DNA of 64,000 nucleotides, taken from Pseudeuparius sepicola (taxonomy: Eukaryota > Arthropoda > Insecta > Coleoptera > Anthribidae). Shown piece after piece: positions 57,745 through 64,000 of this stretch. The notes under the pieces were generated by a model, which was not told the origin of the DNA, did not search any database, and saw only the letters and a program-made list of their open reading frames with translations. The translations under genes were made by a program, and so were the position numbers. The stretch is taken from NCBI GenBank assembly GCA_963920635.1, contig OY987298.1:83523454-83587453 (forward strand), written 5' to 3'. Position 1 is the stretch's first letter, and every line of letters starts with the position of its first letter.

Positions 57745-60700
57745 AAGGTGGGAAGGGGTAGTTTTTTCCGGCAGTTTTTTTACTTCTGAGACTTCTTTTA
57801 ACACCTTGCGAAAAGGGCAAAAATCGGACCAGAAACAATGGAGTTATCATTTTTTTTTCCTAAAGGGATGCAGGGGGTAGTTTTGTCCGGCAAATTTTTT
57901 TCATCCGCGGATTGGTGCTTCTGGAATCATTCTGAACGTCCCTGCTAAAAATGGCGAGGATTCGACCAAAAACAACTTCGGGTTGGGAAGGGGTAGTTTT
58001 TTCCGGAAGTTTCTTTATTTCTCAGACTGACTTTTTTTAACATCCCTGTGAAACGGCGAAAATCGGACCATAAACAATGGAGTTATCATTTTTTTCCTAA
58101 AGGGATGCAGGGGGTAGTTTTGTCCGGCAAATTTTTTTCATCCGCGGATTGGTGCTTCTGGAATCGTTCTGAACGTCCCTGCTAAAAATTTCGAGGATTC
58201 GACCAAAAGCAACTTCGGGGTGGAAAGGGGTAGTTTTTTTCCGGAAGTTTTTTATTTCTCAGACTGACTTTTTTAACATCCCTGTGAAACGGCGAAAACC
58301 GGACCATAAACAATGGAGTTATCATGTTTTTCCCTAAAGGGATGCAGGGGGGTAGTTTTGTCCGGCAATTTTTTTCATCCGCGGATTGGTGCTTCTGGAA
58401 TCATTCTGAACGTCCCTGCTAAAAATGGCGAGGATTCGACCAAAAACAACTTCGGGGTGGGAAGGGGTAGTTTTTTCCGGAAGTTTCTTTATATCTCAGA
58501 CTGACTTTTTTTAACATCCCTGTGAAACGGCGAACATCGGACCATAAACAATGGAGTTATCATTTTTTTTCCTAAAGGGATGCAGGGGGTAGTTTTGTCC
58601 GGCAAATTTTTTTCATCCGCGGATTGGTGCTTCTGGAATCATTCTGAACGTCCTTGCTAAAAATGGCGATGATCCGACCAAAAACAACTTCGGGGGTGGG
58701 AAGGGGTAGTTTTTTCCGAAAGTTTTTTTTATTTCTCATACTGACTTTTTTTAAAATCCTTCTGAAACGGCGAAAATCGGACGATAAACAATGGAGTTAT
58801 CATTTTTTTCCTAAAGGGGTGCAGGGGGTAGTTTTGTCCGGCAATTTTTTTCATCCGCGGATTGGTGCTTCTGGAATCATTCTGAACGTCCCTGTTAAAA
58901 ATGGCGAGGATTCGACCAAAAACAACTTCGGGGTGGGAAGGGGTAGTTTTTTTCCGGAATTTTTTTATTTCTCAGACTGACTTTTTTTAACATCCCTGTG
59001 AAACGGCGAAAACCGGACCATAAACAATGGAGTTATCATTTTTTTTCCTAAAGGGATGCAGGGGGGTAGTTTTGTCCGGCAAATTTTTTTCATCCGCGGA
59101 TTGGTGCTTCTGGAATCATTCTGAACGTCCCTGCTAAAAATGGCGAGGATTCGACCAAAAACAACTTCGGGTTGGGAAGGGGTAGTTTTTTTCCGGAAGT
59201 TTCTTTATTTCTCAGACTGACTTTTTTTAACATCCCTGTGAAACGGCGAAAATCGGACCATAAACAATGGAGTTATCATTTTTTTCCTAAAGGGATGCAG
59301 GGGGTAGTTTTGTCCGGCAAATTTTTTTCATCCGCGGATTGGTGCTTCTGGAATCGTTCTGAACGTCCGCTAAAAATTTCGAGGATTCGACCAAAAGCAA
59401 CTTCGGGGTGGAAAGGGGTAGTTTTTTTCCGGAAGTTTTTTATTTCTCAGACTGACTTTTTTAACATCCCTGTGAAACGGCGAAAACCGGACCATAAACA
59501 ATGGAGTTATCATGTTTTTCCCTAAAGGGATGCAGGGGGGTAGTTTTGTCCGGCAATTTTTTTCATCCGCGGATTGGTGCTTCTGGAATCATTCTGAACG
59601 TCCCTGCTAAAAATGGCGAGGATTCGACCAAAAACAACTTCGGGGTGGGAAGGGGTAGTTTTTTCCGGAAGTTTCTTTATATCTCAGACTGACTTTTTTA
59701 ACATCCCTGTGAAACGGAGAACATCGGACCATAAACAATGGAGTTATCATTTTTTTTTCCCAAAGGGATGCAGGGGGTAGTTTTGTCCGGCAAATTTTTT
59801 TCATCCGCGGATTGGTGCTTCTGGAATCGTTCTGAACGTCCCTGCTAAAAATTGCGAGGATTCGACCAAAAACAACTTCGGGGTGGAAAGGGGTAGTTTT
59901 TTTCCGGAAGTTTTTTTATTTCTCAGACTGACTTTTTTTAACATCCTTGTGAAACGGCGAAAATCGGACCAGAAACAATGGAGTTATCTTTTTTTTCCTA
60001 AGGGGATGCAGGGGGTAGTTTTGCCCGGCATTTTTTTTCATCCGCGGATTGGTGCTTCTGGAATCATTCTGAACGTCCTTGCTAAAAATGGCGATGATCC
60101 GACCAAAAACAACTTCGGGGGTGGGAAGGGGTAGTTTTTTCCGAAAGTTTTTTTTATTTCTCATACTGACTTTTTTTAAAATCCTTGTGAAACGGCGAAA
60201 ATCGGACGATAAACAATGGAGTTATCATTTTTTTCCTAAAGGGGTGCAGGGGGTAGTTTTGTCCGGCAATTTTTTTCATCCGCGGATTGGTGCTTCTGGA
60301 ATCATTCTGAACGTCCCTGTTAAAAATGGCGAGGATTCGACCAAAAACAACTTCGGGGTGGGAAGGGGTAGTTTTTTCCGGAATTTTTTTATTTCTCAGA
60401 CTGACTTTTTTTAACATCCCTGTGAAACGGCGAAAACCGGACCATAAACAATGGAGTTGTCATTTTTTTTCCTAAAGGGTTGCAGGGGGGTAGTTTTGTC
60501 AGGCAATTTTTTTCATCCGCGGGTTGGTGCTTCTGGAATAATTTTGAACGTCCTTGCTAAAAATGGCGAGGATCCGACCAAAAACAACTTCGGGGTGGGA
60601 AGGGGTAGTTTTTTCCAGCAGTTTTTTTTATTTCTCAGACTAACTTTTTTTAACATCCTTGTGAAAACGGCGAAAATCGGACCAGAAACAATGGAGTTAT

Positions 60701-60960
60701 CATTTTTTTCCTAAAGGGATGCAGGGGGTAGTTTTGTCCGGCAAATTTTTTCAACCGCGGATTGGTGCTTCTGGAATAATTTTGAACGTCCTTGCTAAAA
60801 ATGGCGAGGATCTGACCAAAAACAACTTCGGGGATGGGAAGGGGTAGTTTTTTTATTTCTGAGACTTTTTGAACGCCCTAGTGGAGGTATGAAGTTATTT
60901 CGCTAAAGGGATGCAGGGAATAGTTTTTGGCAGGCAATTTTCTCCAATCGCGGATTGGTG
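57745..60960 (-). repeat. Dimeric 238 bp satellite, right array (about 13.5 units, inverted)
   Basis: AAGGGGTAGTTTTTTYC recurs at about 57753, 57990, 58227, 58464, 58702, 58940, 59179, 59416, 59654, 59890, 60127, 60366, 60602 and 60840, that is every 236-239 bases. Units are much more alike than in the left array. Private variants recur with offsets of about 1189 bp (57990 to 59179) and 1425 bp (58665 to 60090), so blocks of five or six units were duplicated. Orientation is opposite to the left array. Open frames here follow the period and are not genes. Confidence 0.93.
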
Positions 60961-61207
60961 CATCTGGAATAATTCTAATAATTTGGAATTGTGGCTGCCG
61001 TATTATTACTACTCGTATACCGGCTATTCCTTCTATCCACATGTTCTTTCACTGACAACGTTGCATCGTTTTTTATGGGAGAGGGGCTTTCAAGGCCACT
61101 GAATTTTTGTCGCCAGGCCGGCCGATTATATTTTTATTCGAATTTCCCGCATACGGCGCCCTCTATTGGTGCCACCTCAAACAATTGGGTCCCTAGGCCC
61201 AGGCACT
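60961..61207. other. No gene seen
   Basis: This is the end of the satellite-related sequence, then unassigned bases with GCGCCCTCTATTGGTGCCAC near 61150. Confidence 0.4.
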
Positions 61208-61235
61208 GTCTGTAGCGAAGCTATATAGGTCTGTG
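61208..61235 (+). repeat. 28 bp inverted repeat, right member
   Basis: GTCTGTAGCGAAGCTATATA and on, the reverse complement of 55859-55886 with one difference. Confidence 0.75.
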
Positions 61236-61347
61236 CTAAAACTAACGGAGATCTATGATCGGATTCACAAGGCGCCACCTATTATCAAAATCTAAAACTA
61301 ACGGAGATCTATGATCGGATTCACAAGGGCGCCACCTATTATCAAAC
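61236..61347 (+). repeat. Two tandem copies of a 56 bp unit
   Basis: CTAAAACTAACGGAGATCTA followed by GATTCACAAGGCGCCACC and TATTATCAAA occurs at 61236 and 61292. A diverged copy stands at about 55801-55856, in the same orientation, just outside the other 28 bp inverted repeat. Confidence 0.85.
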
Positions 61348-61350
61348 TCA

Positions 61351-61688
61351 AAAACCTTAGCGCTTCTTACTCGATCTCGTTTAGAAATCTGTCACGCTAC
61401 GCAGATGCCATACGGTGTATATTCGCAGACTTAGAGTGGTACAAATATAGGAAAGGGACAATGGCCACCCCGCCTTCGGGTTGCGCAGTAAATTTATTTA
61501 CGGGCGTCGCCTAGCAACCGCTTAGCCAGGCAGTCGATGAGCATAGGCAGTGGCGCATCAAGAGAACAATAGTATTAGTATTTATTGCGTCTTGGTGTTC
61601 GGTTGGTGTTTCGTGATTATCCATTTAATTTTGCAGTGCTGATAGAAGCTTTTTTACTCTGTAATAATTATTGTTTTTGCGATTGTGA
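61351..61688. other. Upstream region of the DDE transposase gene
   Basis: There is no coding region. GTCGCCTAGCAAC at 61506-61518 fits the RFX X-box pattern. No TATA box was identified with confidence. Confidence 0.35.
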
Positions 61689-63857
61689 ATGACTCCGAAA
61701 AAAATTTGAATAAAGGGAAAAGTGCTTCAAAGTCAAGCAAGGGAAATTATTCACCTGGTTGCAAAATTTATGGAAAAGGAAGCAGAAGAAGGTATACAAA
61801 TTCCTTTACAGAACTACAGGTAAGCGTTTTTCTATTGCATTATTCACATGGGTTATTGTAAATGTATTTGTGAAATAATGGGGAAATAAAGCAATAGTTG
61901 GAAAAATTGATGAGACAAAAAAAACTATAGAATTTTATAGTTTCTATATGGGTATATAATATTTTCCTATTATTACAGGGAAAGAATTTTAGCAGCGACT
62001 GGAATTACTAAAAACACGTTAATGATAATTAAAAAGGAAGGAAGGGAAGTAGATACTAATGTGGCCACTACTTCCTTCCCAACTCCCAACAAAAAACGCC
62101 AACGAGAAAATAAATTCAACTGGACACCTGAGCAATGTTGTGAAATCAAAAATATTATATATGATTTTTACAATACTGAAAAAAGGTCCCCTACAGTTAA
62201 GGGTGAGTATATGAATTTCAAAGTAATACTCTACATAAAAATTAATTATTCACATTAATGGAACATATTTTTTTAGGTATTCTTCAAAAAATGCAAGACA
62301 AACAACTTGATTTTACTGGATCGGCCGAAACACTAAGGAAACTGATCATATCAATAGGATTTAGGTATGCGATTTTTCTCAATATAATAATTTATTAGAG
62401 CACAGAAAAAATATATCTTATAATACGCCCTATTTTTTAATAAATGCAACTTAAAATGTGCAAATTATTGTGGTATTACAATGGAAATTTTGAAATACAT
62501 TTTCTGGGGATTTTTCTGCCCCGCAAAGATGCGTATGGAATCATTTTTCAGTGTTAACTATTGCACTAAAGCTATCTTGAAAGGTTGAAAGTTTTATCAA
62601 AGAGATGCCCCTATGGAAATGTATATAAAATTAAACCACAATTTAACTATAACTATCTATAGAGTAAACCACAGAAAATATTTTTATTTGGAATAGGCAG
62701 GTACCTACTAAAACGGGTTGGTCAGGTACTAGTTAGGTAAATCATGATAACTTTGCAAATATTTATTTTCAAGAATAAAATCGTAGTTACAATATTAATA
62801 AGTAGGTATATAATTGATTAAAAGGGATTTAAATTCTCAGGAAAGATATTTAGGTAGGTAGCTATAGGTAGGTATAGTTTCTGTGCAATACCTGAACGAA
62901 ATATGTAAATAAATACTAGAAACTAATAAAATACTTAGAAATTATCCGGAAAATGCAAATAGAAGTGTTTTTAATTATTAACTAATTATTTTTCTCTGCT
63001 ATATCCTTCTAATATTTATATTACAAATATTATGAATTTTATATAGGTGGCGAAAAACGCAAGACAACAGAGTTGTTTTAATGGAAAAGCCTGATATTCG
63101 TTTGAAACGAATTGAATTTTTAAAACAGATGATGAAGTACCGGGCCGAAGGGAAAAATATTATCTATACGGATGAAACCTATATTCATAGTGGCCATACA
63201 CAACCATATAGTTGGTCAGATCAAAGTGGAAAGCTGCCGAAGAAACCAATTTCCAAAGGAAAAAGGCTTATTATCGTACATGCCGGAGGAGAAAATGGTT
63301 TTATTCCAAATGGGTTGCTGATATTTAAATCCGGTAAGTCGTACTTCTAGAGAATCTGCCCGTATCGGATACATAGAGGTATTATACGACGTATGATGTA
63401 TCCTAATACCTATATGTATGGAAAACACTAGGAATTAGGTTTTCGTGCTTGTTGTGTATAATAACAGGAATATTTTAATTACAGGGACCAAGAGTGGAGA
63501 CTATCTATAAAGTTCTGCGACTACCACCCTATCACCCGGAACTAAACCCAATTGAGAAAATTTGGGCCCTCGTCAAAAACTGCGTGGCATCCCACAATAC
63601 CAAGTTTACTCTGAGCGAGGTTGAAAATCTAACCCGCAGGAGATTTTCTGAGTTACCAGCCGAAGAGTGGTCTAAAATATGCAGGCATGTCCAAGCCTAT
63701 GAAAATTGAAAAAGAGCATTTGCTTGATTCAACAATGGATGATTTATTATTCACTGTTAACACAGGATCGTCTGAAGACAGCTGCTGGTCAGATATGGAA
63801 GACACCGACGATAGTCTAGGCGTACAGCCTATCCAGTCGTCGGAAGATTCAGATTAA
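61689..63857 (+). pseudogene. DDE_3-type transposase gene, five exons, internally deleted
   Basis: Exons: 61689-61819, 61979-62202, 62277-62364, 63047-63333, 63485-63857, joined by GT-AG introns that keep one frame. The ATG at 61689 is followed by TGA 61707-61709. Exon 1 then encodes SQAREIIHLVAKFM (helix-turn-helix start), exon 2 RERILAATGITKNTLMIIKK, exon 3 LRKLIISIGF, exon 4 WRKTQDNRVVLMEK, the first catalytic Asp in YTDETYIHSG, and GKRLIIVHAGGENGFIP. Exon 5 starts TKSGDY and jumps to RLPPYHPELNPIEKIWALVK, which holds the catalytic Glu. About 100 codons with the middle Asp are missing, and the register changes at the junction (63504/63505). A second frame change near 63700 leads to an acidic tail ending at TAA 63855-63857. 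Transposon remnant or co-opted gene. Confidence 0.85.
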
Positions 63858-63897
63858 TTTGTTTTATATTATTTTATATTATTAGAGTATTTATAAA

Positions 63898-63910
63898 TTA
63901 AATAAATATA
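63898..63910 (+). terminator. Possible polyadenylation signal
   Basis: AATTAAATAAATA follows the DDE gene by about 40 bases. No terminal inverted repeat was found before the end of the window. Confidence 0.4.
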
Positions 63911-64000
63911 ATGCCTTTACATAGCAACTAGTGAGTGAAATTATTTCCCATACATATATTTCCTACAGGCATAATCCTATTAGCTAATATATAGTTTTTA

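Noticed and set aside
58313..60714. Many similar open frames of 60-117 residues
   Set aside because: They repeat with the 238 bp satellite period in several frames and on both strands; by-products of tandem repetition.
1..64000. tRNA and rRNA genes
   Set aside because: Looked for cloverleaf-type boxes and conserved rRNA words by eye; the only tRNA-related sequences seen are the two primer-binding sites. A dedicated scan was not possible.

Overview
The window reads as a transposon-dense stretch of an arthropod, most likely insect, genome. The reasons are the A+T-rich composition, GT-AG introns of about 50 to 700 bp, TATA plus TCAGT initiator promoters, and the mix of element families (gypsy-type errantiviruses, P/THAP, hAT/BED, a CR1/Jockey-like non-LTR element, a Polinton-type DNA polymerase and a DDE_3 transposase). 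I see no clear single-copy host gene, no tRNA or rRNA gene and no CRISPR array. Nearly every coding region carries stops, frameshifts or deletions, so most genes are annotated as pseudogenes.

Layout. 0-3 kb: dispersed repeats and a large fold-back element. 5.1-9.7 kb (minus): a P-element transposase with a THAP domain and two recognisable introns, split by a 1.3 kb insertion that left no obvious target duplication. 10.5-11.8 kb: a decayed non-LTR retrotransposon (endonuclease end, linker, start of reverse transcriptase). 14.4-16.4 kb (minus): a hAT transposase with a BED finger. 16.8-26.5 kb: a dispersed repeat (called X here) interrupted by a complete errantivirus (17686-26357). An uninterrupted inverted copy of X at 39.9-41.0 kb gives the empty site and a TGCA target duplication. 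28-34 kb: degenerate satellite-like arrays ending in a row of duplicated core promoters. 34.3-38.1 kb: a protein-primed family B DNA polymerase gene with two nonsense codons. 38.8-39.3 kb: a minisatellite. 42.3-43.9 kb: an internally deleted P-type element with a 9 bp target duplication. 44.5-45.1 kb: a second non-LTR reverse transcriptase fragment. 45785-54357: a second, older errantivirus copy. 54.4-55.1 kb: a TA-flanked fold-back MITE. 55.1-55.7 kb: a third, inverted LTR fragment. 55.9-61.2 kb: a head-to-head pair of dimeric 238 bp satellite arrays between 28 bp inverted repeats. 61.7-63.9 kb: an intron-containing DDE transposase gene lacking its middle catalytic segment.

The most notable item is in the errantivirus pol gene. 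Downstream of protease, reverse transcriptase, RNase H and integrase, the same reading frame continues into a macro domain that resembles the terminal ADP-ribose protein glycohydrolase TARG1/OARD1. It includes the Lys and Asp expected at the active site. Both full-length copies have it at the same place, immediately before env. Such an integrase-macro arrangement is not one I know as a described errantivirus feature. Each copy is broken by different lesions and no repaired sequence is given here.

Coordinates of open frames, stops, LTRs and splice sites were read directly from the bases. Family assignments rest on recognised motifs, not on searches.
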